Assembly (NCBI GenBank): GCA_008921705.1 | Contig: VFFE01006809.1 | Span: 244,958 to 308,957 of the forward strand | From: Burhinus oedicnemus | Lineage: Eukaryota; Chordata; Aves; Charadriiformes; Burhinidae | Direction of reading: 5' to 3' | Length of the DNA: 64,000 nt | Shown: piece by piece, positions 46,331 through 60,148 of the stretch | Position numbering within the stretch: position 1 is the first letter of the stretch | Layout: each line of letters begins with the position of its first letter | Notes under the pieces: model-generated | Told to the model about the DNA's origin: nothing | Databases searched by the model: none | The model's input: the letters and a program-made list of their open reading frames with translations, nothing else | Position numbers and translations under genes: made by a program

Positions 46331-47085
46331 ATGGAATCACAGAATCACGGAATTTTCTGAGTTGAAAGGGACCTCTAGAGATCATCTAGTCCAACTCCCC
46401 TGCTGACGCAGGAATGCCTAGAGCACATTACTCAGGACTGCATCCAGGCGGGTCTTGAACATCTCCAGAGAGGGGAACTCCACCACCTCCCTGGGCAGCC
46501 TGTTCCCCTGCTCTGGCACCCTCACCCTAAAGAAGTTTTTTCTTGTGTTTGAATGGAACTTCCTGTGTTCCAACTTGTGCCCGTTGGCCCTTGTCCTGTC
46601 ACTGGGAACCACTGAAAAGAGTCTGGCTCCATCCTCCTTCAACCCACCCTTTAGATACTTGTAAGCAAGAAGAAGGTCTCCCCTCAGCCTTCTCTTCTCC
46701 AGGCTCAAGAGTCCCAGCTCTCTCAGCCTTTCCTCATAAGGGAGGTGCTCCAATCCCCCAGTCATCTTTGTTGCCCTACGCTGGACTCTCTCCAGTAGTT
46801 CCCTGTTCCGCTTGAGCTGGGGAGCCCAGAACTGGACACAGTATTCCAGCTGTGGCCTCACCAGTGCCAAGTAGAGGGGGAGAATGACCTCCCTCGACCT
46901 ACTGGCCACACTCTTCCCTGTGCAGCCCAGGATTCCACTGGCCTTCCTGGTGACAAGGGCACATTGCTGGCTCATGGATAATTTACTATCTACCAGGACC
47001 CCCAGATCCTTCTCCTCAGAGCTGCTTTCCAGCAGGTCCACTTCTAACCTATATTGGTGCCTAGCATAAGGAGCAGGAGAAAAAG
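46331..47085 (-). mobile_element. CR1 LINE 3' part with long open frame
   Basis: A 750-bp CR1 copy. Its minus-strand frame is uninterrupted over about 210 codons of the reverse-transcriptase C terminus: [55 protein letters not shown], then [18 protein letters not shown]. The intact frame suggests a younger insertion than its neighbours, but upstream reverse-transcriptase and endonuclease parts are missing, so it cannot mobilise itself. The frame runs through to 47329 by chance into an adjoining fragment. Confidence 0.95.
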
Positions 47086-47211
47086 TCCCTGCACAGGGAA
47101 GCTGACCGTCCTGAGCAGCAGCATGCAGCAGGGAGATCTCAGGCTTTAATGAACAGCACGTGGGGACTTCTTTTCCATTCTCCTTCCAAAAGAAGAGGTC
47201 CAAAGTGTGTA

Positions 47212-47462
47212 GGATCATGGGATGATTCAGGTTGGGAAGGACTTTGGGCATCTCCAACCTCCTGGCTAAAGCAGGATCAGCCGTGAATGAGGTCAGGGCT
47301 TTATCCAGCTGGGTCTGGAAAACCTGCAAGGACAGAGTACAGAAACCCTTTGGGCCCCTGTCCTACTGCCTGGCTGTCCTCATGGTGAAAAAACTTTGTC
47401 TAATATCCAGTCTGAATGTCTCCTGTTGTCTGTCATCCCCATACCGTGCACCCCTGTGAGGA
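47212..47462 (-). mobile_element. Second CR1 3' fragment, same orientation
   Basis: A separate, more diverged CR1 tail. Its 3' end is near 47212 (GATCATGGGATGATTCAGG), with TCATGGTGAAAAAACTTTGT further in. About 120 bases of unassigned sequence separate it from the copy at 46331-47085, so the two are independent insertions. Confidence 0.8.
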
Positions 47463-50400
47463 CCTCAGCTTTGTTTTCATTATGACACCACAGGGAGAGC
47501 CTTGCCCAATGTCCTTCAATGCTGTAAGTGGGCGATGAAACCATACTGTTTAGCCCCCAACGACCATGTGGGATGTATAATGTTTGACTGATTTAGAGCT
47601 GCAGTTGTCTCTTTGCCCCACATCCATGATACAGGGGCAGGTTGGATGCAGAAAGAGACTATGAGGGGTCTTGTGAGTTTTAAACAGTCCTGAAATGGCC
47701 TGAGGACATGGGAAAGCAATCTGGTTTCCCGCGTCAAGTCCCATGTCTTCACTGGTGGCATCCCATGGGCAGGAGAGAGGTCTTTCCAGTATGGAGCCAG
47801 CAGAGACCACCCTGATGTACGCCTGGGCTGCTGGCACTGCTCTCTCCCCTTTCTGGGCGGCGAGGAGTCCAGCTGGCTCCTGAAGCACAGCTCTCTGGAG
47901 GGATGCAGTTGGGTCTGGTCTGGGTAAGTCGAGGTTCAGCTGAAGTGCAGTGGCCTGTAGTTGTCTGAAGAGAGCGGAGATGTGCGGTCAGCACAAATGC
48001 CGCTGTTTTCTGGAGTGTCTCGTCAGCCTGGCGGGATTATCTTGCGTGTGCGGCTTTGCTTTTCAGTTTTCCAGAGGCCTCGGGGTGGAGGGGACGTTGT
48101 AAGGTCCATACTGCCAGGGTTTTCTGCGTGACAGTGAGTGCTGGCCTCTTTGTGCGTTTGAGAAAGGAAAGGTGAAACCTCTGTGTGATACAGTTGTAAG
48201 AGGAAGAAAGAAACCCCAGCTGGGAGGTTTGTACTGAGATTAACAGCATCGGCAACTGCGAAACTGCAGCAGTTTGGCAAACAGAGCCCAGACCTCCCCC
48301 AGCTCTGGGGCGATATTTCTGCTGCAGGGTTGTCCTCCCCCATTCCCAGGAGCGGCAAAGTGCAGTCTCTGCTCTGGACTCTCCAAAGGCTCATTTATAG
48401 TAGGAGGGATTGAATAGAGCTGTGTACTTCACTTTACAAAAAATAAATGATGCTTCTGTCCAGAGGAATGTCAGGCAAGTGTCAAGTGATCGTGTCGCTT
48501 CTTTGCTTACCTGCAAAAGGAGTCAGGAGAATTTACCCTTCTCTTTCCCAGTGTGAAGCGCCCATTCATTGCTCTTCATACTCGTTCTTGCTTTGTTACT
48601 TGGTTCTCTGCCTCTGGAGTTCACCACCTCTCTCACTTACATCCTCTCCTCTCCTGGAAAATTACCTCCCTGCCCGTGGAAGAGCTGCTGAATGCAGACT
48701 AAACTCTGCAGAGAAGAGCTTCCCTTGCTGAGTGCGCGGTGATATCCAATCCTACTGCAAACCGGAGGTTAACACAGATACCCAAAAATATGGTGGACGC
48801 GTGTGTGTGAAATATCAGAATATTTAGGCAGTCAGGATTGCTTTTACAACCCTAAGATTGCTCCTTACCTAGTAGGAAGGATTTGTTAATCATTAGCAAA
48901 AAAAAAAAATCTACAAAAAAGCTAAACTCGGTGAAAGCCCAGCTCTTGCCTCCACTTTAGGAAGATCATAAAGAAATTTGTTAGCTGGTTGGACACATAC
49001 TGATTGAGCAAGAGCCTATCTAGATAAACAAGCATATTGCAAACTAAGGGCTTTCTCATAACCAGTTTTGCAATATATTTAATTTGTGTTCTCCAGGATT
49101 ACATTACATTCAGAATTTTCACTTCATTTATTTTGCCGCAGCTGGTTTTGTTCTGAGTTTTGTTTTTATGCAAGCATGAAAAAACAAAATCAGAAGACAT
49201 GGAAATCTGTTATCAACACTGAATCAACTCTTTCTTTACTGGTCATGTATAATTTTGCTGGTTCTTAGCTTACAGTTGAGGTTTTAGGGTGGTGGTTGGG
49301 TTGCATCTCCTGCCTAAGTTGCTCATGTAGAGAGCTCACTACATCTGTCCAGGGGAGAGCTACACAATCAAGGTCTGAGTGGTTTCATGAGGCACAAAAT
49401 GAAGAAAACCAGGAAATTCCAGAACCGCAGAACAAGAAAAATCAGCTCTGTTTTTAGACATAACCCTCAAAGAAGTTTGAAGATTGATTATTAACATCTT
49501 GACAGAATCTGAAGGCTGCAGGCAAACTGATGTGCCCAGATACCTCATTACCTGAAAAGACATTTGGGACAGGTGGGAGAAGAAGGGGAAAAGGTATAAT
49601 GTAGGGCTCTGACAGGTCTCACTGGTGTTAATGCTGCTATCTCAGCTGAGCTGGTGGGACAGAACGTATAGGATACACGTGTCCAACACACACGCCTTGC
49701 CAGCCCGCAGCCTGGCACACCAGCTCCCGCTGAGGCTGGAGGGACAGGGGTGGGTTACCCAAGGCAGAAGGTTTGCCACGAGCATCTGGGAGAGTGGCTG
49801 TAGCTCCACGTCCGTGAACACGAATCCAACCGCACATTAAAATTTGTCCCTCATCAGACTTTGGGATTAGCTTAAAGCTTACAGACAGATGTGAACCCAA
49901 GCATGTTTCCACGGATTTCAAGTTTAATATAACTCTCCTTCTGAAGAAGGGGGTGCCTATGAGAGGTTTGTTTTCCTAAAGCAGTTAATAAGAATGCTAT
50001 GCATTTTTTTCTCCCTAAAAAACTGTGTAGCACTAAAATGCTAAAATGATGCTGAAATGATACCTGAATTCCTGAGTTTCCCAGGCAAACTGCGGAGCAG
50101 CCCTTGAGAAGCACACTGATGTCTATGTGAGCAGAGGACTCCCCGTGGCTAGTGGGCTCCAGCTGAAGAGCCGTTCTCCCTGCCTGACTTGGACTGTCCT
50201 GTTGCTCCCTCCTTTGCGAGACAAGCCTGGAGCACACAACACTAAAGCAGAGCGCGGCGCCAAACACCGTTCAAAAGTCTCAGGCAAAAAGCGGAACGCA
50301 TGGGGTTTAAAATACCATCCTCTGACTGTGGAGAGAGCTGCTGATGAAAGGGACTGAGCAACAATTCATCCCGTAACACCCACTTTTTTGGCGTTCTTGG

Positions 50401-53400
50401 CTTGCAAGAATCAACCGCCGTTCGGCGGCAGCAGCTAGGCTGGACAAAGTCTATCGGGTTAACATGAAGTTGTGTGTGGGTGGAAGCACAGGGGCTCGGA
50501 ACCGCTCGTTACCGCAGAGTGAAAGATCTCACTATGAGGGCTAATCCTGAAAGGCTTTTCTTTTTTCTTTTTGTACACAGAAAAAAAAAAATTATTCTGA
50601 AACGTTATTAATTCTAAGAATTTCTGAATTTATTTCATGCAATCTTGCCAAAAGGTTTTCTACTCAGACTGAATTTTGGCAGGGTGTTTGATAGAATACG
50701 AGCTTAGAAATGAAGCGCACAAAGACAAAGAATCTGCACTGTTTATATTAGAGCATCTGAACTCATTCTAGTAGTACATGAAAACATGTAATTAACCTCT
50801 TCCCTGAGTTGTTGAATTCTCTTTCTAGTGATTCCACTTCTCCTGGCATGAAGGTTAAGAGTGGATGTTTGTTTTGGCAGAGTATTTTTTCATTTCATAA
50901 GGAAAAATAGTCCCTGTTAGGTAAAAATCTCTCGATCTGGATGCTGCTATGCTTTTTTCCTTTCACCAGTACAGAAAATATCTGAAACACCAATCCACCG
51001 AGATTTTACATTCCTATTGCACAAAAGCAGAAGCGAAAGACAACATGGGTATTGGAGACCTGGTGCAAACAATTAGGTGTGAAGTTTCCTGTTGCTGCCT
51101 TGCTAATTTACCGCCTTCTCCTTTTGGGAAGAGTCAGAGGACTGTGTGGTTGTGCATTTCATGGACCTCGCTGAGAAGGTCTCAGTGCCCTGTTTGCTGC
51201 TGGATCTTTATCTCATGGAGCTGGAGTCCGATCAGCAGTTGTGGGTCTTGCTGACTTCTGGGGTACTGAGAACATGCACTAACCGTTGGTCCCAGGGTAC
51301 AGCTGGGAAAGGCTGTTTGCAGTTTAAATATATTTCACTGGTTTTATTTCAAAAAATGAAAACGAACATATGTTTTTCTAAAGAATGAGCTGCCAGCCAA
51401 GACTTTAATGACAAAATGATCTAGTTTTCAGATAAAACGTGCAGTAATGAAACGCAGAGAAAGTCATTTGGATTTTGGAAGACAAGTTGGAGCTCAAACC
51501 CCAGGGGATCTCTTCCTCCTTTGAAGCGCTCGTGCCATTCTCATTCACGATAGCGAGAGCTGCACAGACCCGGCAGAGGGATGTGTTTAGCAGAGCACAG
51601 CTTCCCTGGCAGCTTCGTCTGAAGTGAAGTCGCCTCGTTTGGGCAAGTGGAGGAAGCGGGTAGTGGAAGGAGGAAGTCTGGCTGAGGCACAGACTCCACA
51701 CGTGGCTTTGTACGACTCATATATATATATGCGGGCAAGTTCGCCATCTGTGGAGCTGGGCAGCGCTTTAATAGTTTGATTCATCAGGGGAGAAACAAAA
51801 GTGATTCTGAGGTAAAGATGTTCTTGCGGGTGGTCCCAAACAGGATAAAGTGATAGGGGAATGGAATCTCTTCCTATTATTTGAGAGCCAAAATCTTCTC
51901 CAAAGATGTATATGAATTTATCAGAAGCATAGTCATCCAGCTGCAGTCCAGCCCATTACCTATACCTCCCAGAGACCATACCTGGAATTCACAGTGAGAG
52001 CCAAAGGGCCGAGCTGCATACATCCATGGGCTCTCCACTAGCCAGCTCTGTTCAGTACTGTTAATCGACTTCCCCGAGCTCTTGCCTATTTGTTTTTCAA
52101 ACAGCATTCAGCTGTTTTCTGACTGTGCTAACATAAAAGATAATGAAATTTATTCATTCACCAACGCCTCATGCATATACACGAGCCTAGCTGCAAATAA
52201 AATACTTCTCGGAACCTGACAAACGCCTTCATGCACGCCGATGGTCGTTGTGGTGTAATAATAGAGACTGGAGAAAGGAACAAGGGGTAAGCTTTAAGTA
52301 GGAAATAAGGAGCAGAGGTTTATTAAAGTAGTTTTGCAAAATGAGGGTTTAGAAATGAACTGGGAAAAGAGGCAAGGTAATTGCAAGCAGAGAGCAAATA
52401 TAATAAATATCTTAGCGTTTCTTTTTCAGATAGCTTTGCAGTTTTTTATTCAAAAAAGAAACAAAAGTAGCGATGCATGTATCCTACAAACCCTGCAAAT
52501 ACCATCCATAGATCTAATTACATCGAATATTACTCCCCAAGTCAAATGGCTCTGAAACAGGCAAAGGCAGTTAGCTAACTAGCAGCCGGGATTCAGACAA
52601 GATCTCTGAGCGGAGGCATTCAGACCACAGCTCAATGCCTTGTGACTTCGGGGGGATGATTAATTCTTGATTCACGGTTCTGAGAAGAGCAGACAGCAGC
52701 CACTTCCTCCCGAGCGGTGCTGGCGTGCAAAGCACTGCCTTCAGGCAGCAAGCGCGCATCTCACAGGATTTCCCAGAGATTTTGCAATGGCTTTCTACTG
52801 GCCCTTGTACTGGTTCTGCTCATACGCTTAGACTGAAGAACTTCTTTCTTACGCTCATCATAAGACTCAAAAGTTGCTATGCTGCTGGAAGCTGGTTGCA
52901 TGTCCGCTCTAGGGAATTTGCTGCCTGTAATTTTGATGAACCTCCATTAGCAAAATGAGGAGATGATACCTATGTGGTTTTTTGCTAGTGTATTACTAAC
53001 AACACAATGAATGCCAGGTTGTAGGAAACAACGAGTTCATGTGCTTAAATGAGGTATGTAGGTTAGTAAAGTACATTCCTACCCTTTGTCAGTGGAGAAG
53101 AAACCATCAGATGGTAACTCAGATCCTAGAATTCAGGGTCATTATTGACTATAGTCAACATGGGTGACCATCTGCCTAACCTGAGTGTGTAAATTAAACT
53201 GGCTGTACCGCTAAATCAGTTATCAGTTACTAACTCATTTTTACACTGTTTGGAGTTGGCCTTCTCTGTAGCAGATGTTTCATGGGGAGAGCTAGTTGCA
53301 ATGGTCCAAAAAAAAACCCAGGAGGAGAGAGAGCAAACCATATAGGTCCGGTGCTTCAGCTTGCTTTTGGGCACTCTTTGTGCTTAAACATGGGTGAGAT

Positions 53401-53586
53401 GGGTGCAGGGTGCATTACTCTGTGAGGCTATATCATCCTTTATCTAGCCTAGCATTTGCAGGTCGTTCCATCAAGGAGCCTTTTGCTTCTCATTGAACTC
53501 TGCAAATGGTGCTAATACAGGGTGCTTCCACCCATCAGAGCTATTCCAGGGGTTATTCCAGGGGGATTTCCAGGACATTCATTTCT

Positions 53587-53613
53587 AATGCCTAAGTACA
53601 GTACTTAGGCATT
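53587..53613. repeat. 27-bp palindrome
   Basis: Arms AATGCCTAAGTAC and GTACTTAGGCATT (13 bp each) are exact reverse complements around one central A. No gene adjoins it. Confidence 0.9.
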
Positions 53614-56600
53614 CAAGATAAGGAAATAAGGGCAAAGGCTCTTTAACAGTCTGTGTGGACAATGCAGAGGTGATACAGCAGTTGGGTTGCCAAACCATGA
53701 ATAGCATGATTTCATGATTATTGATCCTGCTACTACTGGATCAGGCAGCAAAACACACTCCATGCAGTCATACTTCTCCTGAATCAACCCAAAAAGCTCG
53801 ATTCAATGACCTTTTTTTTTTTTTTTGTCTTTGTTATGATTTACTCCGTGGAAGACACGCAGTACGTGGTAACACCGTGATATTAGTGATGTGTTGGACA
53901 GAAACTACTCAGAGCCTGCTGATACAAAACTAACTTACTGGTAAAGAAATGTGAATCGATAGAAAGTTGCCTCACTCTGAAGCCTGAGGCTGGGCTGGTT
54001 ATCTGATAATGGGAGTCCTATAGCTGTCTTCACATGACCCGACCCGGCCATTCAAAGAGAGGAGGAACAGAGAAGTGACACACAGTGAAAGAACAAGAGA
54101 AGTCCTAATCAGTGGTTTTACAGTCAGGTTTTAAGTGACCTTATTGTTCACTCATGTTTCTTTTCTTACCAGTTTCCATCACGTGTTTTTGTCAGTTCTA
54201 AATCTTCCCCCTAAAAAGGGCAAAGTGCAGCTAAAATCTTATCTTCTGATGTCAGGCGGCTTCATGACTTTGCATCAGACTCTGTCTCATTTCTAAAGAT
54301 TAACTCACCTTTGACCCTCCCTAAAGGCCCAATTAGCCCCCTTCTTGTTGCTGACTTTTAAAAATAGTTCTCCCCACTTGCTTCATTTATCTTGAGTCCA
54401 GTGCCTAGAAGCTGGTAATTTTTATTAGGTGCATTTCAAGTCTTGCACATTCAGGATTAAAAAAAAAAAAACCAAACAAAAAACCTACCAAACATTAAAA
54501 CACATCCCTCTCAAGAAAACCCCAACAAAAAATGATTTACAAAGTAAAACATATTCGTTGTGCATTAGCAGTGCAAAACGTATGGGAAAAAATCAGTTGT
54601 CAAGTCTATTGACCTGTTTTTCTCAACGCTACAGGTACAGGTGATTCAGAGTTCAATTTAGCATGAAAAGAGTTTGCAGTTCTTGCTCGATTTCTAGCTC
54701 ACTCAGCCAGAAGAGTATCTATCCTCTTGATGGGATAAGTCTCACCTAGCATTTGTAGCAGAGGATACCAGATGAGAATAGAATAAGGTACCGGAGGAGA
54801 ATGGCATCAGCAGAACCTCACCCTGCCCAAATTGTGTCTTTCTGTACATTTTAGAATTGCTGAATGGCCAGATCAAGGAAACAACACGGTGGTTAAACAC
54901 GAGGATCTTGTGGATCTGTTCTTGTCTCCCCTCCAAATCCTGCCTGTCATTGCTTCAGATTCCCAGCTGCAAGGCAAGGGAATAATCACTGATTAATTGT
55001 GGTGCTGTGGAGCTGCGGCTCACAAATTAGTTAATTTACAAGTAATATTCTTGGATCCATAAGTCATTTCTTTAAGGTGCGAAATTTTTGCCTTTTCAAA
55101 TAAAAATCTTTAAAGTGAGCTGGAAATGAACCAGTAGATGGGCACATATGCCTAGAGGAAATATTCATCCACAGATCCTGAGTAAGAATTTGGCTGTCAT
55201 GTTTTGCAAGGAGAAGTACAGATTTGCCTTCCAGCTTTGTATATTTTACATTCATATATTGTGGCCCAGAGATAAGTGTTTGTGTTTGTGTGATTAACCT
55301 AAAGATAGCTGCACAGACGCTACAGTAAAGAAAAACCCCAGACAACACCTTCCCCCCTGCCCAACTGTTTGGTTGTGCTGAAAGACAAGGAGAACCTGAG
55401 AGTTTCTGTTGCGGGTTCTTTCTCACACAGGTTTGAACTGGACCCATTTTGCTTTTAGCCATACATCTCACCTCTGGTTTTCTTCAGTTTGCAGGTTGAG
55501 CGTGTTGGTTTATTGTCTGAGAGATCTTGCAGCGCCAAAGAAAAGAGGGCCCTTTGCTGGAATGTGAAAATTGCATCATAGTAATCTTCGTGAGAGGAAT
55601 CATGTTCCAGGCAGAGTTTGCAAATGCTTTACTGGGGAGACTGACTGACTTGGGAGTTCATTTGGAAACTCTTCCAAGATGCTGGGCTGGAAGAGAGAGA
55701 AAATTCTGTGACTTTTGGTGTAAGAAACTTAGTTGAAAGTGCTTTCTGGCTTTATATAATTTTCCCTTCATCTGGCCTGTATTTATGAGCTTCTCTTGTC
55801 GCTCAGAAGGCCAGCCGGATACAGTTTATCATAGCAATGCAGGTTAAACAAAACATTCATGGTTTGGATCCTGAACATAGATGGCTGGAAAAGAGGAAGT
55901 CTGTTCTGCAAGAAATACTGATACTTTGAATTCTTAAAATACAGAATGTTAATTTTTTTTTCTATAAAATTTCTGGAATCATTAAATTTCTGAATTGTTT
56001 CAGTATATAAAATAAATGAAATACTACTTTAAACATGTATTTTATAAACATTAAGTTAAATAATATTTTTAGAATATAAAAGTCATCAAAATAAGTCTTA
56101 ATTAAGAGGCACTTTCTAAACGTCAAGATAAAAACTGCAATAAGGGACTCAATGGCCAAGTTCCTAGCTGTTTGAATATGTAATTTTGATCATGTGGAGG
56201 GTAATCAAAAGTGCTCACAGCTATAATTATTTGGCTGACTTTTCATCTTTCCTGAACATCCCCCTAATGTCTATAGTCTCTAGTCGCTTTGATTACAATC
56301 TGCTTACCCTGGAGGGTCACAGCTCACTTGGGAAGAAGTAACGTCACAAGATAGAAGTTTTGCTATGGGCAGATCTGCTATTTTTGTTTCATGTGTCCAG
56401 ATCAAATTATTCACAGTCACCTTGTATATTATCTACAAACTCTGCATGAAGCATTTTCTATCAAGCATGGTTACTGTGTTGTTACTGTAACTGATGGATT
56501 CATTTCAGTGGAGTCACTTTAAGCTTGAAAAGCAATTCCTTTCTTTAAACCAAGTATTACGAGGATTCCACTGCGCAGGCTCAAGATTTATACCCAATTA

Positions 56601-57063
56601 TTCCTGCAAACCAAACAATTTGAGAAAGATTTTGGGAGGGTCTTTCAAACCTGAGACAGCAATCAAATCTAGATGATGAATCATTTAACTTGAAAAACTA
56701 GTAAACAGGAAATGACCTCTAGTTAATATTTGCAATGATTAAGATGACCAACCAGTCCTGAATGCACTTGAGGTTGAATTCATTGCACCTGAGATCACCT
56801 ATATGAACTGTATATGTCAATGTGAGCTCCTTTCAGAGGACTAGTCAATGTCTCTGAAGGCACTGGTGATAGGATGGGATCAAATCAAATCAGGGTTGTC
56901 TGTTTTTCTTCATTACCTGTGAAAAATTTACAGGAGTCACCTGGATTTAGCCCAATTAGAGGACTTGTCTCTGAATATTTAAATTTAAATGAAATGAGTA
57001 TCACCCTTACTATAGTCATTTAACCTGTACATGTCAAAGATATGCAATAGTACTGTATGCAGA

Positions 57064-57780
57064 AGTCTACCTTCTTTGTCCAAAACAAAAGTGATTAATA
57101 GTGGGAAAATTAATCCTCAAAGCTGACTCTTCGTCAATAACAATGTCCCTGGTGAGGTGGGCAGGCTGATGACGAGACTCTGGCCTGAGGCTTAGCTGGC
57201 TGAACAGACCATGAGAAACTGCTGGATGTAACAACTTACAAGGTGAGAAGGTGACGAAAGCCATGGACAGCACCATGAGGAATGGGCAGATTTTACAGCT
57301 GTTTAAGGGTGAATTGTGTGAGAAACAGCCAGACCCCACCGACACCTGGAGGGGAGGACTGGGGACCTCTGGGGAACTGAGGTGGCAAGGCCTGGGAAAC
57401 CACTTCATCAACGCCTGGTATGGCTGAGAGGATCGAGGTAACAGCATCAGAAATACCATGTTTGGGTACAACGGTAGCAAAAGTGGGACCAAGAGGCAAA
57501 AAACAAATGGCACAATTGTTTATTTGGGACGATACAGGGCCAGAAAAAGGGAGACATTGAGATGGAGTGGGAAAGAACAAGCTTGGGAAAATGCGGAGAA
57601 GGGAGGATAAAAGGAGCGTGCTGTGTATAAGCAAATGGCTGGTTAATACCTTTGCCTGGCAAACCCTGTGCCCCATCCCTGCTGTCTACCCTATCTTCTG
57701 GTTAAAATCTGTTCCAATTTTCTGTATGAACGTACTTTCAGTTCTGTACATGAGATGTTCATCAAACTTCACTAGCTGGT
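57064..57780 (-). other. Unclassified repeat-like block, possible old solo LTR
   Basis: This block is richer in G and C than its surroundings. On the minus strand it has a TATA-like TTTTATCC near 57606-57613 and, about 80 bases further, AATAAA near 57520. That order and spacing would fit the promoter and poly(A) signal of an LTR. The minus-strand frame of 148 codons at 57067-57513 has no recognisable similarity. No target-site duplication or clear TG...CA ends were established. Confidence 0.2.
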
Positions 57781-60031
57781 GAATAGGACAAGAGGTCTTG
57801 TTTTATTCTAAAGAAAGTGAAGATATGAGCCTAAAAAAAAGGAAGAGGTGAGACAGCTAAGGTAAGACCTATAGACTGCTGTCAAAGGGCAGCTCCTACT
57901 GCCTGTGGACTTTGCAGCGGGGATGGCAGTCCCAGGGTGCCTGGATCATTCACCTTGTTTTCTGGAACTCAGTAGGCACTGACTCCATTTTGAGTTCCTT
58001 AAAAAATAGTTTACTACAACCTCAGTCATCTAAAAATTCAACTTTTGATTCTACCTATTCTTCAAAGTCCGTCTGTGCTTCTGAGGACATCTGTTTTGTC
58101 AGGAAGGTGATGCTTGGGCCATTTCTGGTCCAACAAATAACTTCTGTAAGTCACTGGGATTTAGGAAATTGTCTGTTCTGCAAAGTAGATGAGCTCTCAC
58201 GACAATAAGTGAACAACTGGAAGGAAAGCAAAGTATTTTAAAGAATAAAAGGATCTCAATCTGAGATGAAATGCTTTTTTTAGACAAAGTCAACAATCTA
58301 TCCCCATATGCAGTTCTCATTTATTTTCTTTTTTTCTGGAATATTCAGTTTTGAGTCTGACCTTGAGAAAGCTAAAGAAAAGCACAGAGGAAAACATGAA
58401 AGACCACAGATAAACCTTATAAAGACGCAGTGCTTCTATCCTAAGCCAGTTGTTTTCCAAGACAGTATCTTACCCTTTGGTTTCTTAAAGAAAAATAAGT
58501 ATTGCTAAAGTAAATGACATCAGCAGCATTATATATCAAGTATTTATTCTCCACAGGTTTATTTCACCAAAGGTCTTAAATATGCCTGTTTCAAAAGTGC
58601 AGAAACAAACTATCATAGCATTAGTTGAAGAGACTATTGTATACAGAGGCAATTCTGTTTATCACCACTGTTTCCTAAAAGGTGATGCCTCGCTAACTTC
58701 TATTCCAGGACTTTTAGGGTTATTTCAGCATCATCTTCATGGTGAGAGATGGAACTACTTTTGCACTACATCCTGCATGCAGTGAGGTAGTACTTTTCAG
58801 AGGCTTCCTGTGCCCTTGGGCTCTTTGTAGAAAGGGCAGGACTTGTGGATTGTTGCTGGCTTGGGAAATTTATTTCTCAGTCTTGAGGAGGTGACCCACT
58901 ATGACTGAACTCTAAGCATTGACTCTAATTCATTATTGGGTCAAGTTTTTGACATATAAAATGCATTTCAACTTCAGTGCACTGTGTTACCAGCACACAG
59001 GCCAGATTTACTTCACTGTAAAATTGTTTTCAGAGACTTGAGATAAAGCCTTGTAGAGAGGCTCCTAATTCACGTCAATGATTATAGCACCAGCCTGGGA
59101 CACAGGTGTTCTAAATGCTCCAACTGTCTTTTGACAGATATTTTTTTTGAAGCTTACTGTTAATATACTGTTGAGCAAAACAAACATCAACAGCAATCAC
59201 TTCCATTCAGCTGAATTTATAAAAGCAAGATGGTTTCTTATGTGTCAAGTCCACAGACCATGTGATACTGACATGTTCCAGTGGGAGGAAGAAATACAAG
59301 GCACTTTCTTCCCAGTGTTTCATGTTTCAGCTGCAGACAAATCTTTCTTAACCTTTTCTTCCCCAAACAAGCAACAGATGATGCTTTTAAATGCAGTCAG
59401 TTTGAAAGGAAAATACGGAATTGAAATGAAGTGATTCCAGGTCATCATGGAGTCCAGATATCTTTTCAAGAAATTAGGAAATATGCATAACTAAATATGA
59501 AGGACAATGACAATTTGTGACACATTTATTTGGTCTGTGGTGGCTCAAGGAAATGAATCCCATCCTTTTGCAATCATTCTTAAGTTGATGGCTTATTCAG
59601 GTTTGAAAAGTCATGGCATACAACAAGGAGACATCAGAAGCTGTGAAACACAAAGTCCTGTTTGATGAACGTGGGTAGGATTTTAGCTTTGGCCCAGGAT
59701 TTTCTGATATAGGTAGCTTAACTTAAGCACATCTCCATAAGCACTGAAATATATGAGTGGTCTGGTACCCAGTACTCATCAACCTAAATGTGAGACCAAA
59801 CAGACCATCTGCATATTAGTGACAAGTTCATGCTCATTATTAGCTTCAATTTTAATGTGTCTCAGTTTACAGTTGCCTGATAAGACTACTTATCCAGTTT
59901 GGTTTAATGTGTTGAGTAAGTGGAGACTTTGGAGTGACTGTCTTATATCACAGATACATAAAATTAGTGAAACCCATCTGTGGTGTCCAGGGCTGCTAGA
60001 ATCACAGCCGCTTGGATAACGTCCTGAAGAA

Positions 60032-60148
60032 TCTCGGAATCACAGAATCACGGAATTTTCAGAGTTGGAAGGGACCTCCAGAGATCATCTAGTCCAACTC
60101 CCCTGCTGACGCAGGAATGCCTAGAGCACATTACTCAGGACTGCATTT
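60032..60148 (-). mobile_element. Very short CR1 3' end
   Basis: About 115 bases starting CGGAATCACAGAATCACGG. It is almost the same as the 3' end of the copy at 46331 (about 3 differences by eye over 110 bases), so both belong to one subfamily. It stops abruptly after GGACTGCAT, showing extreme 5' truncation. Confidence 0.93.

Larger units (their letters stand above)
47463..60031. other. Intergenic DNA, no gene recognised
   Basis: No exon was recognised in 12.5 kb. Noted inside are a short (AT)n run at 51718-51729, T or A runs near 53810, 54460 and 55960, the palindrome at 53587-53613, and a repeat-like block at 57064-57780 that could be an old LTR. Other open frames are short and unrecognisable. 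Confidence 0.6.

Noticed and set aside
46418..47329. A 303-codon frame, the longest in the window
   Set aside because: It is the CR1 reverse-transcriptase tail plus chance read-through into unassigned sequence and a second CR1 fragment, not a host gene.
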